Assembly (NCBI GenBank): GCA_020744425.1
Contig: JAGMUV010000006.1
Coordinates: forward strand, 2,418,001 to 2,482,000
Source: Dactylonectria macrodidyma
Taxonomy: Eukaryota > Ascomycota > Sordariomycetes > Hypocreales > Nectriaceae
Direction: 5' to 3'
Length of the DNA stretch: 64,000 nucleotides
The notes below the pieces were generated by a model, which saw nothing but the letters and a program-made list of their open reading frames with translations, searched no databases and had not been told where the DNA came from. The first letter of the stretch is position 1, and every line of letters begins with the position of its first letter. Positions 1 to 9,919 of this stretch are shown here, piece by piece. The position numbers and the translations under genes were made by a program.

Positions 1-189
1 CTCGTCGTGCCGGGCAAAAGCCATCGTGGCCGCTGCTGTGACCGTCGCGGCAACTGAGGTAGAGAGGGTGTTTTCGAGTTCTGTGACTCGATCGTTCAAT
101 GTTCGTTGGGCGTTTGAACGGGGATCGTCCCTGGGCCGCTCATAGGGCACTCTGCGATTGTTACGCCTTGGTCTGTCGTCGCGAGGCAT
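1..189 (-). CDS. Unrecognised basic N-terminus, 3' part outside window
   Basis: An ATG at 189 (minus strand) opens a frame that stays open for 63 codons to the window edge, so only the N-terminus is seen. It starts MPRDDRPRRNNRRVPYERP, is very rich in Arg and Asp, then turns into an Ala/Thr-rich, probably helical segment ending TMAFARHDE. No domain is recognised. The last part resembles a peptide (APAFAQHDD) in the decayed minus-strand locus at 2.8-5.0 kb, so the two may be relatives. Splicing cannot be judged and the start is simply the first ATG in the frame. The product is unknown. Confidence 0.4.
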   Translation of the reverse strand, partial: MPRDDRPRRNNRRVPYERPRDDPRSNAQRTLNDRVTELENTLSTSVAATVTAAATMAFARHDE

Positions 190-970
190 CTTTGCTGTAT
201 GTACTAATACTGTGAGATAGTTTTTGTGACCGGAATGTGACCACGAAGATGGAATTGCGTACGCGTTTGTGTGTGTTTATCGTTGAAGATTCCAAACGAT
301 GTGCTCCGCCAATGCTGGGTTTGGAATAAATAACAGGACATTTCTCTGACAACTGACAGCCAGCTGTCGCCATTCTGAAAGTGCAAACATCCAACTTCTG
401 CCCACGCAAATGTAGGTGTATAGACCTCTGGGAAGAAGTCAATGGTGATTGATCACAAACGACTTGTCCAAGCCTTGGATCTCACAACAGTGTCTGGCCC
501 ATTAGTCGGACGTTGTCCACACTAGAGTTGGCGAGATTCAGACTTATCAAGACTGTTGGCAAACCAGGTATCTACAGTACTCTACAAAACCCTAGAATCG
601 CCTTCAGTTTGCCATTAAATGTCCGGTATCGGATTATCGGCCCCAATGGCATTCATTTGCGATTGTCATCCCGGATGACGCAATGTGCCTGCGCATGACG
701 CGACATTATCTGGGGTATTCATCCGAAAATCACGACATCTTACCTAACAATGCAGATAACCTCTCCCACTTTGTCCGACGCAAATCTCCATTTCTGTACG
801 TCAAGCGTCCATCTGGAAGCATCGCAATCCACGATAACCCCACAAGTCGGCAGCGAGATGAAGTCCCCCGAGCACGTAATTGCAATGGATTATTAAGAAT
901 TAATTCAAGCAGGTATTTAAACGGTGAGTAGTACAGTCTTTCCATGCAAATCATTCTTTACTCATCCAAC
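190..970. other. Intergenic, divergent promoter region
   Basis: Lies between the minus-strand partial gene and the plus-strand DUF1993 gene. Only short non-coding-looking frames are seen. A TATTTAA motif at about 914-920 sits roughly 50 bp before the DUF1993 start and may be its TATA element. Nothing else is recognised. Confidence 0.5.
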
Positions 971-1538
971 ATGGCTAGCCTTACGCTTTACGACACCCTC
1001 GTCCCTACTTTGATCAAGGGACTGCAATCCTTTGACCATGTCCTGACCAAGGCTGAAGAGTACGCCAAGGAGAAGAACCAGGACGTCAACGAATTCACAC
1101 AGGCCCGTCTTGTCGAAGACCAACTTCCGTTTGCCTTTCAGGTTCAAAATGCCTCCAAGGCAGCTCAAGTCGCCGCTGGCCGTCTGACTGGCACCGAGCC
1201 CACGTTCTTCGAAAACGACGAGAAGACGTTTGAAGATCTTCACAAGCGGATTCAAAAGACTCTGGACGAACTCAAGGCCCTCGATTCCGCTGCCATCAAC
1301 GCGAGAGCTGGGGAACAGGTTGATCTGTAAGTTTGCCCGTCAAGGCGAGTTCGAGGCTAACATCTCCAGGTTCATTCCTTGGGCCGGAACCACTCAAAAG
1401 GTCCCCGTTGAGCAAGCCGTCTTGACGCACAACTTTCCCAACTTTTACTTCCACCTAACCACCGGTTACTCCATCTTGCGGGCCAAAGGAGTGCCTCTAG
1501 GCAAGCGAGATTTCCTTGAGAACTTTCTGGGTTATTAG
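971..1538 (+). CDS. DUF1993 family protein
   Basis: Two exons, 971-1326 and 1370-1538, give 174 residues. The 43-bp intron begins GTAAGT and ends CAG, and splicing joins GEQVDL to FIPWAGTTQK without a frame break. The product matches the size and pattern of the DUF1993 family found in fungi and bacteria: an opening SLTLYDTLVPTLIKGLQSF, a middle VEDQLPFAFQVQNASKAA, and near the end a helix containing THNFPNFYFHLTTGYSILR. The family is a helical bundle that resembles DinB-like folds; its biochemical role is not established. There is no signal peptide or membrane segment, so it is probably cytosolic. The start at 971 was chosen because the family begins at MASLTLYD; an in-frame ATG at 944 is less likely. 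Confidence 0.85.
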
Positions 1539-1973
1539 ATGGGCGTATTCTAGGTTAATAGACTGGAGTCACAGCATTTTCTGATAGTGGCATGCTTGAA
1601 GCGGTGATCTGTTTACGTTATATCTAGGCAACTGATTCGGATAGGATGTGGGTGGCCCTGTGGCCTTCCTTGCGGGTTGGTTTCTGTGCTCATCTATTCA
1701 CCATTTTGGCTCAAAGTCGTCTCATTGTTTCCGAGAGCGCCTGCTTGGGGGCTCCTAAAGCCTGTGGGCTTCCTGACGCTCCTTATTCGGTTTTTTCCAA
1801 AGCTCGTTCCGTATCTGACGCAGCTTCCGTAACCCATTGGTTTCCCGACTCCGCTTCTCTGGGTATCGGCAACAGGCTGATGCCTGCTGCCAATAGACTG
1901 AAATATGGCCTTCATTCTTGATTGCAGCAAACATCCGTCTACCCTCACCACCCCTTCGACACTATAACTGGGC
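1539..1973. other. Intergenic, possibly decayed coding remnants
   Basis: No intact gene is seen. On the minus strand short peptide-like stretches such as QWVTEAASDTERALEKTE appear, broken by stops, similar in style to the helical fragments of the 2.8-5.0 kb locus. Confidence 0.3.
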
Positions 1974-2169
1974 TTATTTCTTGAAATTTGCGATCTCGGC
2001 ATCGAGATACGCTTCAAGTGGTGCGAGAAGATCGACCTCCTCTTCATCCTCCTCCTTTCCGGGAAAATCGTCTCGGATGGCCTAGGAGTGGTCTCCTGGT
2101 CGGCTTGGCTTGTGATGCCGCATTCTTCGCTAACCTTGCCACATATAGCTGGGACGGGCCGTTGGACAT
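1974..2169 (-). CDS. Possible tiny two-exon gene, unknown
   Basis: A candidate only. A TATATAAG-like box (about 2230-2238, minus strand) lies some 60 bp before an ATG at 2169. Exon 1 (2143-2169) can be joined across a 61-bp GT-AG intron (2082-2142) to exon 2 (1974-2081), giving 44 residues that start MSNGPSQLY and end DLLAPLEAYLDAEIANFKK. The acidic C-terminal exon looks like real protein, but the donor is weak and other splice choices are possible. It may be the tail of a larger or decayed gene. No family is recognised. Confidence 0.22.
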
Positions 2170-2239
2170 GTTGCTGCTATGGGATCGGAAACTGGCCTAC
2201 GACCTCCTGACTTGGTAGGTTTTGGCCTACTTATATAGA

Positions 2240-2760
2240 GTTAGCCTCCGTCTCCTTCGCGCCGGGAACTAATGTTCCTTGACCGTACCGGTCTTTGGAA
2301 CTAGAATGTCACCCTGGCTGAGTGGAGACGTCGAAGTCGAAGTATCTGATGGATGCATTGAATTCCATCGTGTGTGGGTCGAAATTTCCTGACTTCCTGC
2401 AAAGCCGTGTGGTTGAGTCTCTAGCCACCGCGAATCAGAACGGAAAGCACATGCGGGTGTGTATGTCTTGACTCACGTTAAGGTATAGTTCTCTCACAAC
2501 TTATCCTCCAGTGTTAGAAATCTTCTGCATGGCCCAAGTGGTGACGAAGGCGGTGCCTGAGATATCATCTTGTATATATAAACTTCTGCAGTCGTTATTG
2601 TTCGGCTTAGGATGATTCGGTATCTGAGATAGTAATAGGCTAGGTCCAGATTGTGGTGATGACATAGATATCTGCAATAATCTAGGGGCTCAGCGCTTAG
2701 TGGTAGTTAGCTTCGTTCGCCATGGAGATGGTAAAGCATTCTGTTCATCAAGGTCTTACC
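2240..2760. other. Unassigned stretch with minus-strand splice-like signals
   Basis: No open gene is seen. On the minus strand a strong donor (CAG followed by GTAAGA) near 2760 and a GCTAAC branch box near 2710 suggest that exons of the neighbouring decayed locus once extended into this stretch. Confidence 0.25.
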
Positions 2761-5025
2761 TGTAGGCGCATCCGTACTGATCGCCGCATAGCCAGCGATG
2801 AATGGACCGCGCATAGATTGTGCCAGGTGGGCAAATGCGGCCAGGACATGAATTGCGTCCGCCAAAGCTAGTAAAAGTCAAACTCGACGTAACCATCTTT
2901 CGACGACGGGAAGATCCTTCGGAGTGTCGGCTGTCGGGGAGATTTGCGAGGTCGGAGTTATTCGGCGCAGTATCTTTGACGGTAGTGAACGAGGCTCTCA
3001 GAATTCGACTTGATGTTCCCTAGATGAAAGGGCGAGAGAAGCCGTCGAGGTGCCAACTAAGGATGCGAGAGTCGAGGGTGTTCCGAGTGGATAGCCCCCA
3101 ATTGAACTTGGCCATTTGGATGACTATCTGGCCATCGACCTTGCCGTTTGCTGGGGTTTGCGTCTGAACTGCTTTGTCCAGGGACGGTGGTTTGCGGACT
3201 CTCCTTTGGCAGCAGGTCCTTGGTATCGGCTTCGAAGAATTTGAGGCAGCCATTGGACTTGCCTTCAAAGTTTTCCTCGTGGTTTTTTGTCTCAGCCTTA
3301 AAAGGTTTATGGCGGTTGTTGCAGTCGGCATCAAACGCCTTGTGTAAGGCGCTATCCTCAACCCGACATGACTTGAGGCGGGCTTGGGACTTAGTCTCAT
3401 AGGATTCGAGGCTCGTATTGAGGTCGGAATTAAGGCTTCGAAGCGGGTGAAGTGACTATTCCAATCTCCTTTGGCCTCCTTGTTTCTGAGGACTCTCGAC
3501 CGAGTTGTTTGTGTCGAGTACGGTGGATTGCTAACCTGCATTGTGAGTAGCCCGCGCCGGACGGATCATGACGACGAATCTGTTGACGTCATGTTGAAGA
3601 CTGTTGGTGCCGTGTATGTTTATTCTTGGTTTGCATCCTCCCTGTGTGTCGGGTTGCTGTGCATGGATTTCGTAGTAATCATGAAAGCAGCCAACTGCAC
3701 CTTGACGCGCAACACTCAGTCGTCGGGGAAGTAGGTGCAAGACTCTCTGCTTGACAGCATCGCGATCTACATGCACACGCTCAGCGGCGAGACAGGACTT
3801 GTTCTTCATCTCTTGGAGAGCCTTGCCAATCTGGGCCTGAATATCGCAAGGGTCTTACAACGATGGTTAGCACATGCCACACCGGAGGGAACAGGGAATA
3901 CCTACGTCAGTCGCAGCACCGGTGGAGCGAACACCGAGAATCACACTAAGCGGTATGCTCTTCGTCGACCGGGAGATACGAGTTGTTCAGGCCATGAACG
4001 TGGGAACTTATTCGAGTCTGTTGGCACACCGGTTAGCAGCCGCAGACCCACCGCAGCGAAGCTGGGGACTTATAATCGGGATAGTCGGCGCGTCTCGGCT
4101 TCCTAGGCCACCCGGATTTGTTCGTTTGCAGCAGTGAACGTATTCGAATTCATAGATACCATCGCTTGATACCTCGCGACGAGTTCATTAGCCAGATCGT
4201 CGTGTTGGGCAAATGCCGGAGCTTCCACGGTTGGCCACGTTGCTGTAGCGTTACGAGGATTTTTGGGACGCTGCACGGGCATTGTCGACCTCCTTCTGCG
4301 TTGGTTTTGCGCATGGTTGGTGCTTCTGTGCTACAGTTAGCGATGTAACCTTGAACATGGAATAACATACGGTTGAATCATGAGGAGTCAAAGACTCTTT
4401 GGCCTCTCGGATTTAATCCGTTATATTATAAAAGATGGCTGTACCGTACCACCTTTGGCCCCACACATGTTGGCCAGCTCCATCTCAGCAGTTGATGGGG
4501 ACGACCTTCAGACACTTGGCATCGAGACTGAGCTTCTGAGCGTCGAGTTCGATTTCATTGATGTAGCATTCGTTGGAAATCTGAAGAGTCAGCTTAGGGA
4601 TTATGATCATGGGTGGTCTAGGATTCACCTTGTGCATGCATGAGTGTCGGTTTCGCTGAATACCATTCATCCAGTTCCGCCTCGAGCCTTCGCGGTGTCC
4701 CGCGATAGAGGATGTAGTACACTGCATCCAGGAGTCCTCAGGTGGGAAGGTCTGTTGCGAAGATCAAAGTCATTGGGAAGACCTCGCCGCTTCGACTCCA
4801 GCTTCGCAGGCCATGAGCTCGACATCACAAGCAGAGAGACCCACCTTGCGCCATCAGATCTGGGGAGTTTGGCCGCGCTTAGACTCGACCGAATATATAT
4901 ACTCTTCAGTTTTACGAAGAAAACTGCCAAGGTTAGAATTCGTCTCATTGGGGAGTGGAAAACCTACCCAATCCATGCGCTAGGCATGCGCTAGGTAGTC
5001 ATGGTTGATTTGTGATGGATTTGAA
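2761..5025 (-). pseudogene. Decayed or unresolved intron-rich coding locus
   Basis: On the minus strand several stretches read as protein and are separated by good splice signals, but I could not build one uninterrupted product. Examples: an intron at 4331-4370 with GTATGT, GCTAAC and TAG; a 75-codon open stretch from 4330 containing AFAQHDDLANELVARYQAM, then TAG; a piece with AQIGKALQEMKNKSCLAAER near 3838-3780; a 132-codon open frame at 3060-3455 containing SLESYETKSQARLK and FKAETKNHEENFEGK; and a terminal piece with ADAIHVLAAFAHLAQS near 2800-2865 ending at a CAG/GTAAGA donor. The peptides are Ala-, Glu- and Lys-rich and probably helical or coiled-coil. In-frame TAG, TAA and TGA codons suggest decay, though wrong exon choice cannot be excluded. 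Family unknown. Confidence 0.4.
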
Positions 5026-5177
5026 AGGTGTTGGGATTTAAGCGGAGGGAGCGGCGTATTTATCTCCAGATCAGTCGGGTTGTCGGAGCATAGAAGGGAG
5101 GAACGTCATGCCAGTCGGGTGTTGAAATAAGGCCGTGATTGCTAGCGAGCGTCAACTCATTTGGTATCTGACGCATG

Positions 5178-5328
5178 AGTCACATATTTGGTGTCGGTCG
5201 CATGGTAGCACCCTTGGTGCTGGATGTATGGCGGCATCTTTGATGTTGGACATTGGTAACATCCTTGATGTTAGATGTATGGTAACATGCTTAGGGTTGG
5301 ACGCATGGATCGCACGGTTTGGTGTATG
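5178..5328. repeat. Degenerate 26-bp minisatellite
   Basis: About five to six imperfect copies of a 25-27 bp unit, best seen as GGTAACATCCTTGATGTT followed by a GGACGTAT-like tail. Copies begin near 5178, 5204, 5230, 5255 and 5281 and differ from each other by several substitutions, so the array is old. No gene overlaps it. Confidence 0.75.
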
Positions 5329-5765
5329 ACCCGGGATTCAAGCCGCTTGGTGTTTCGGAGGATGATCCCGTTTAGGACCATGAGCGACAGCGTGGTGTTG
5401 CGAAAACGACATTATTGCCATGTACGGCAGCGGTGATGTTGCGAATGATGACTTTGTTCACGGCCATGTACTACGTAAGGCACGCAGCGTAGCATGCCAG
5501 GGTTCCATTACCTGTGAGGTGCCAACCACTTAAAGCACAACCCATTTCGCTTGTGACATCCGTTCCCTTACGCTGAACACACAATCAACCTCCTTTCACA
5601 TCGTGGCGTAGCAAGACACGCCAAGCCGTCCATTGTCAGCATAGCTACCTAGGCAGACTGCTCCGCAAAATCGGCAAATCTCAAATGCATGCATGTGTGA
5701 ATGATGTTGGTCTGAACTAAATGATATGCCTACTGAAAATTGGTTGATTTAGTATAGCAACGCAT

Positions 5766-5890
5766 AATTTAGTGGATTCGCACCATAATATAGTGGGCTT
5801 GGTCATGATTTAGTGGACGTGGATCACAACTTAGTGGACTGGGCTTATAGTTTAGTGGACGGGGGTCGTAATCCAGTAAGCTCGAATGTA
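5766..5890. repeat. Degenerate 21-bp minisatellite
   Basis: Five to six copies of a unit of about 21 bp with the core TTAGTGGA (TCCACTAA on the minus strand) spaced at 20-22 bp. It lies just downstream of the stop codon of the coiled-coil gene. The same period and core recur at 21.43-21.55 kb in this window. Confidence 0.8.
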
Positions 5891-5910
5891 CCCCGACAGA
5901 CCGCCTTCTA

Positions 5911-7530
5911 TTAAATATTCCTTGTGCACCATACTGCAGCTTCAGGCGCATCTACCTCCAATCTCACTATCTCGCCTGTAGTTGGCCAGACGTGTACTGC
6001 ATGATCAGTGCTAATCCAAACGAACTCCGCCTCTCTCATCCGAAGCATCAACAGTCCACACGCCTCCAATCCGAATCCCACAAGTACCATGCCTTGTTCA
6101 GGCAAGTTCAAGGAATTGGATAGAGGAAAATGAGCTCCGCCCCAATTGCTGAGTGCTTCGAAGAGGTCGGCTGTCCTGGGATCAAAGATTCTGACGGCAT
6201 GGAGCAGATGGATGAGGCGGTCCCCACCCCAGCCTCGACAAGCTGAAGCAATCTGACACATGAGCAAGCGGTGCATGATGTGTAGGGCGGGATTCGACAT
6301 GGCTTCAATAAACGACTCTAATAGCATCATAAAGATGCACCTTAGAAAAGGCGAGCCGTCCGCCAACGCTTCCCGAAGGCCGTGGAGGCAGGTAAGCAGC
6401 AAGCCCATCCGGGACTGTGATCGTAGAATGGCGAGGAGATCGAGCGCGGTTCCGTGAATGCCATGGTCGTCTGGTCGAATTGTCAGGCCTGCGTTCAGGG
6501 TCCATGACGCGCTCGTCCATGGCCGGGACAATGGTTTCAAGCTCGGGAGCATGTAGGGGTCTCTGCGGACGTTGTCCATCATAAGAGGAGAGATGTCGGA
6601 ATCAGTACCGACCGAGACAAGTGCAATGAAGGCTATAGCTCTATCAATGTCTTGGGTCTTGGTCTGGATCATTTCGGCCTGTTCCTCGATCACTAGAGCC
6701 TGGCTCTTGACCTCGTTTTCCCTCTCCGACAGTGTATTGCTTCGAGAGTTCTCCACTGTCTCCAGGTTCTCGATGGTCTTGTTGAGATTCGAAATCTCTT
6801 CTTGTAGCTTCGACACTACCTCTTGGTCCTTCTTGCGCATGCGCAATTCCATTAGCTCTTCATTTTGGCTAGTTATTACCTGACGGAGCTGCGCAAGCTC
6901 CTCGTCCGCCTGCACCTTCTGGGCGGTGACCACTTCCAAATTCGAACGACACTTGCTCAGTTCCGAGTTCAATCTCTGGATTGACTCATCCTGGAATTCG
7001 ACACGCTGTTTGGCCATGTTCACCTGGGCGGTCAACTCCTCGATGGTCGCCTTGAGATTCATATGGGTGGGCTGTGGCGTGTTCTCTCCGTTTCGAAGCT
7101 GGCTGTCCGGAACGCTTCGGACAGCAACTGCAGCCTTCTCCATGGCCTCCTGGACGGCAGAAGGGACTTGGATCTCAGCCACCCGGAGAAACGCGTGGAA
7201 GTCTGGCATTTCATCCAACAAGAACTCGAAAATGGACAACGCCGCTTTAGCGGCGGATTTGTCGTGAGACTTGTCGTTGCCGTGAAGTGCCACGCGATCC
7301 TTCAAGGCCTGGAGGTGTTTTACAGCATCTTTGGCCTCCGTATAGGAGTTATACAAGGGCTTGACGTTCTCGTATTTGTCGGTCACTTCGTCATCCATCT
7401 GCTGCACGAGCTCCGATGTTTTGACGCTGTAGCCGAGCTCGACGGCCTTGTCTTTGCTCCTGATGCGGAGTTCATCGTACTCTCTGCTCAATTTCGCAAG
7501 CTCATCTTCCACTTCCGTTATCTTGGCCAT
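5911..7530 (-). CDS. Coiled-coil protein of unknown function
   Basis: A single-exon frame of 539 residues from the ATG at 7530. The first 100 residues are helical (MAKITEVEDELAKLSREYDE), followed by a short Pro/Asn linker (GENTPQPTH) and a long heptad-patterned segment, about residues 155-310, with repeated Glu/Leu/Gln blocks such as EELAQLRQVITSQNEELMEL. The last 220 residues are different: hydrophobic, Leu/His/Trp-rich and apparently globular (LLLTCLHGLREALADGSPF). No domain is recognised. The frame stays open upstream to 7752, but that part reads like 5' UTR, so the start before KITEVEDELAKL was preferred. Proteins of this layout are often cytoskeletal or membrane-tethering, but nothing here fixes a role. 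Confidence 0.75.
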   Translation of the reverse strand: MAKITEVEDELAKLSREYDELRIRSKDKAVELGYSVKTSELVQQMDDEVTDKYENVKPLYNSYTEAKDAVKHLQALKDRVALHGNDKSHDKSAAKAALSIFEFLLDEMPDFHAFLRVAEIQVPSAVQEAMEKAAVAVRSVPDSQLRNGENTPQPTHMNLKATIEELTAQVNMAKQRVEFQDESIQRLNSELSKCRSNLEVVTAQKVQADEELAQLRQVITSQNEELMELRMRKKDQEVVSKLQEEISNLNKTIENLETVENSRSNTLSERENEVKSQALVIEEQAEMIQTKTQDIDRAIAFIALVSVGTDSDISPLMMDNVRRDPYMLPSLKPLSRPWTSASWTLNAGLTIRPDDHGIHGTALDLLAILRSQSRMGLLLTCLHGLREALADGSPFLRCIFMMLLESFIEAMSNPALHIMHRLLMCQIASACRGWGGDRLIHLLHAVRIFDPRTADLFEALSNWGGAHFPLSNSLNLPEQGMVLVGFGLEACGLLMLRMREAEFVWISTDHAVHVWPTTGEIVRLEVDAPEAAVWCTRNI

Positions 7531-9040
7531 AGCTTGACCGTGGTTCTGCACGGTGAGGCTCTGGTTAGGCCCACCAGTTAATTGTAGTTGGTTCGTAGGG
7601 TTTATCTTGAAGGTTGAGTGCTGAATGCTGGGTGATGAAACTTGAACAATGGAAACGTGAATGGAGATGCGAGAGGATTCAGGTATGTAGCAGCAAGAAG
7701 GCAAAAGGCACGTCCATTCACAAGTCACAATAAGTCTAACATTCACGATCATCCACTAGAAGTGCTCTGAATGTACCCAAGACCTCCTATTAGAGTTGGC
7801 TGTCATTACATTTTCGGAGTACCTGAGTGGTTGTTGGAAATCGAACTTCTAGTGAACCAATTATTGGAGTTCATCACCACCAGAAACACCCAAAGCTCTC
7901 CAAAGAGTTCAATCCATTCATTTGACATTTATCCTTGAAAGTTAGGTAAAGGTAGCAAAAAAACAATTAATTCATGTCGATGCTGGGAACTATCCCTGTA
8001 TGCCATCTAGTCCACTTCTAGACATTGACAAGCCCATACGTTCACAAGACCAAGCCCGCCCCCCGGATCAACTCATTCATGGTCAGAAGAATAAAGGCTC
8101 ACATCGTCTAGCATGGGTTCGGGAAAAGGCACTCATTGAGCCCTCTAGAAACTCCCCCATCGACTCCATCGTCTGGTTTCTAGTGACCTCGCCAGGCGGC
8201 TCTCTGCAGACCACACTCGGCATTGCGTGATGCTTTGGTAAGCGAGCTATTTCGGATTTCGAGACCCAAATATCTCCAGGACGGTGTGGTGGAGGTGTGT
8301 CATCGCCTCCTATCAACGGCGCTTCGAAATTCCCTTCCACTTGGGCACCCGTGCCTCTCCCTTTGGGGGCCGACCTTGCAACGAGAATGTCGAATTGGGA
8401 AGACTGCTTATCGAGTTGGAAAGAGTGCTTATCGGGTTGGGAAGATCCAAAGGGCGAATGGTGTTTGTATTGAATAGTAGGTGTGCTGAAATGTCTCCAA
8501 AGATGATAATGGGAAGAAAAGGCAACCTGTGGGTGGCAGCAAATGATTTGCTCACATATCAGTGACGAATGGCTGCCATTTGTGCCACTCAAATTGCTAT
8601 GAATTGGCTCCTAGATTGCAAGTTGGTTCCAACTGGCAGCCAGATGTCAGGGCATTCTCGTTTCCATGAAATTCTACCACCAAAGGCATCAAAGCACTGT
8701 TGATTTCTCTAAACACATGCACACACCAAAGACACAACACTCACACACACACACACACATACACACACACACACGCACGCACGCACGCACGCACGCACAC
8801 ACGCACGCACACACACATGTATGCTGTGTTATATTCAAGATTATATTCAGATCGCTAATATCCGGTATAGACATAGCAAAGATGCCTAGCAACGACAAGA
8901 CGAAGCGAAGCTAACGCGTGTTGCCCTATGGGCAGCGCCCCAAAAACAAGCCCCGCGCCGGTGCGGGAGAAGAAGACAAGTCCTCCCGTTGAGGCAACGA
9001 CGAGCGTAGACTCACCGTCGCCAGCCCACGTCCCCCCATC
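7531..9040. other. Intergenic with short repeats
   Basis: No gene is supported. It contains a short 21-bp tandem repeat at about 8397-8450 (units around GGAAAGAGTGCTTATCG) and the CA/CACG microsatellite listed separately. A frame starting MPSNDKTKRS at about 8881 runs into stops before reaching the zinc-knuckle gene. Confidence 0.4.
8741..8817. repeat. CA/CACG microsatellite
   Basis: A run of CA dinucleotides that changes in the middle to GCAC/CACG tetranucleotide units and back to CA. It lies about 220 bp before the zinc-knuckle gene and is non-coding. Confidence 0.9.
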
Positions 9041-9648
9041 ATGCAGAATGTGGACCTCAAGGTCAACAGTAACGCCAAGGACGTCATCGCCGAAGCCCAC
9101 TCCATCCTTAGGGACACCAGGGTGCCTCCTCCCCGTCGCCGCCTCGGGATTCTAGCTAGTGAGGCAACTAGGGGGTCGACTGTCGAAGAGCGACAGAAGA
9201 AGATGCGAGAAGAATGGGACAAGATGTGTGCTGTTTGTGACTCCCTGAGCCACAAGCCAGCTCAGTGTCTTTGGGCTCCAACCGGCACCCTCCACGCGTG
9301 CCCCATGTGCCCGAACACACAAGGACATCTTGCGGGCAAGTGTCCAACTTTTCTTGCCTCCTCCATCCAGGAGAAGTCAAGGCCCTGGTCTTCAGGCAAG
9401 GGAACATGCCGGCATACCAGACTAAGACGCCTTGGTTCGTATACCTCTTGGAGTATGCCAAGACAGATGGCGCCAAGATGCCACTGGCATTCCCCTGGAG
9501 CCCGGAGTTTGCTCAGCGTATGTCTGAGAAGGATACCAAGGAGCTCCAAGAGCAGTATGACCTGCTAGGCTTGCTTGTTCTGCCTCGCGATGAGGCTGCC
9601 CGGGACTGGGACACCATCTGCGATGCGCTGAAGGGTGCTTTCAATTGA
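9041..9648 (+). CDS. Small zinc-knuckle protein, spliced or frameshifted
   Basis: A frame from the ATG at 9041 begins MQNVDLKVNSNAKDVIAEAH and carries two zinc-knuckle-like motifs: CAVCDSLSHKPAQC (CX2CX4HX4C) and CPMCPNTQGHLAGKC (CX2CX5HX4C). The frame then fails, while a second frame reads convincingly to the stop at 9648 (PWFVYLLEYAKTDGAK, ending CDALKGAFN). A 56-bp GT-AG intron at 9340-9395 joins them into 183 residues but removes the last cysteine of knuckle 2; a frameshift is the alternative. CCHC knuckles bind single-stranded RNA or DNA and occur in retroelement Gag proteins as well as cellular RNA-binding proteins. No protease, polymerase or integrase is nearby, so a retroelement origin is unproven. 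Confidence 0.5.
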
Positions 9649-9919
9649 CAAAGTAAGGAATCATTGAAACGGCCCTGGCCAGACTGTGGTCCGAGACCTA
9701 GTCGAACCCGGCCATAAACGGACGGATGAGCTTATGTCTAGGATGTACCACGAGGCGAGACGAATCCCACAACAATCTCCAAGCGCCGTTAAGAGAAGTC
9801 GATGACACACCTTCACCAGACAGTCCTCGATGTCTTTGGGTCTGCAGGGACATGCATCAAACTCAATTGGGATTCACATTACACCTGTATTCACTATTCT
9901 ACTTCTCAGTCCAGATAGA

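Noticed and set aside
5769..5951. Heptapeptide-repeat frame (YDPRPLN-like)
   Set aside because: It is the translation of the 21-bp minisatellite and runs into the end of the coiled-coil gene; no gene structure supports it.
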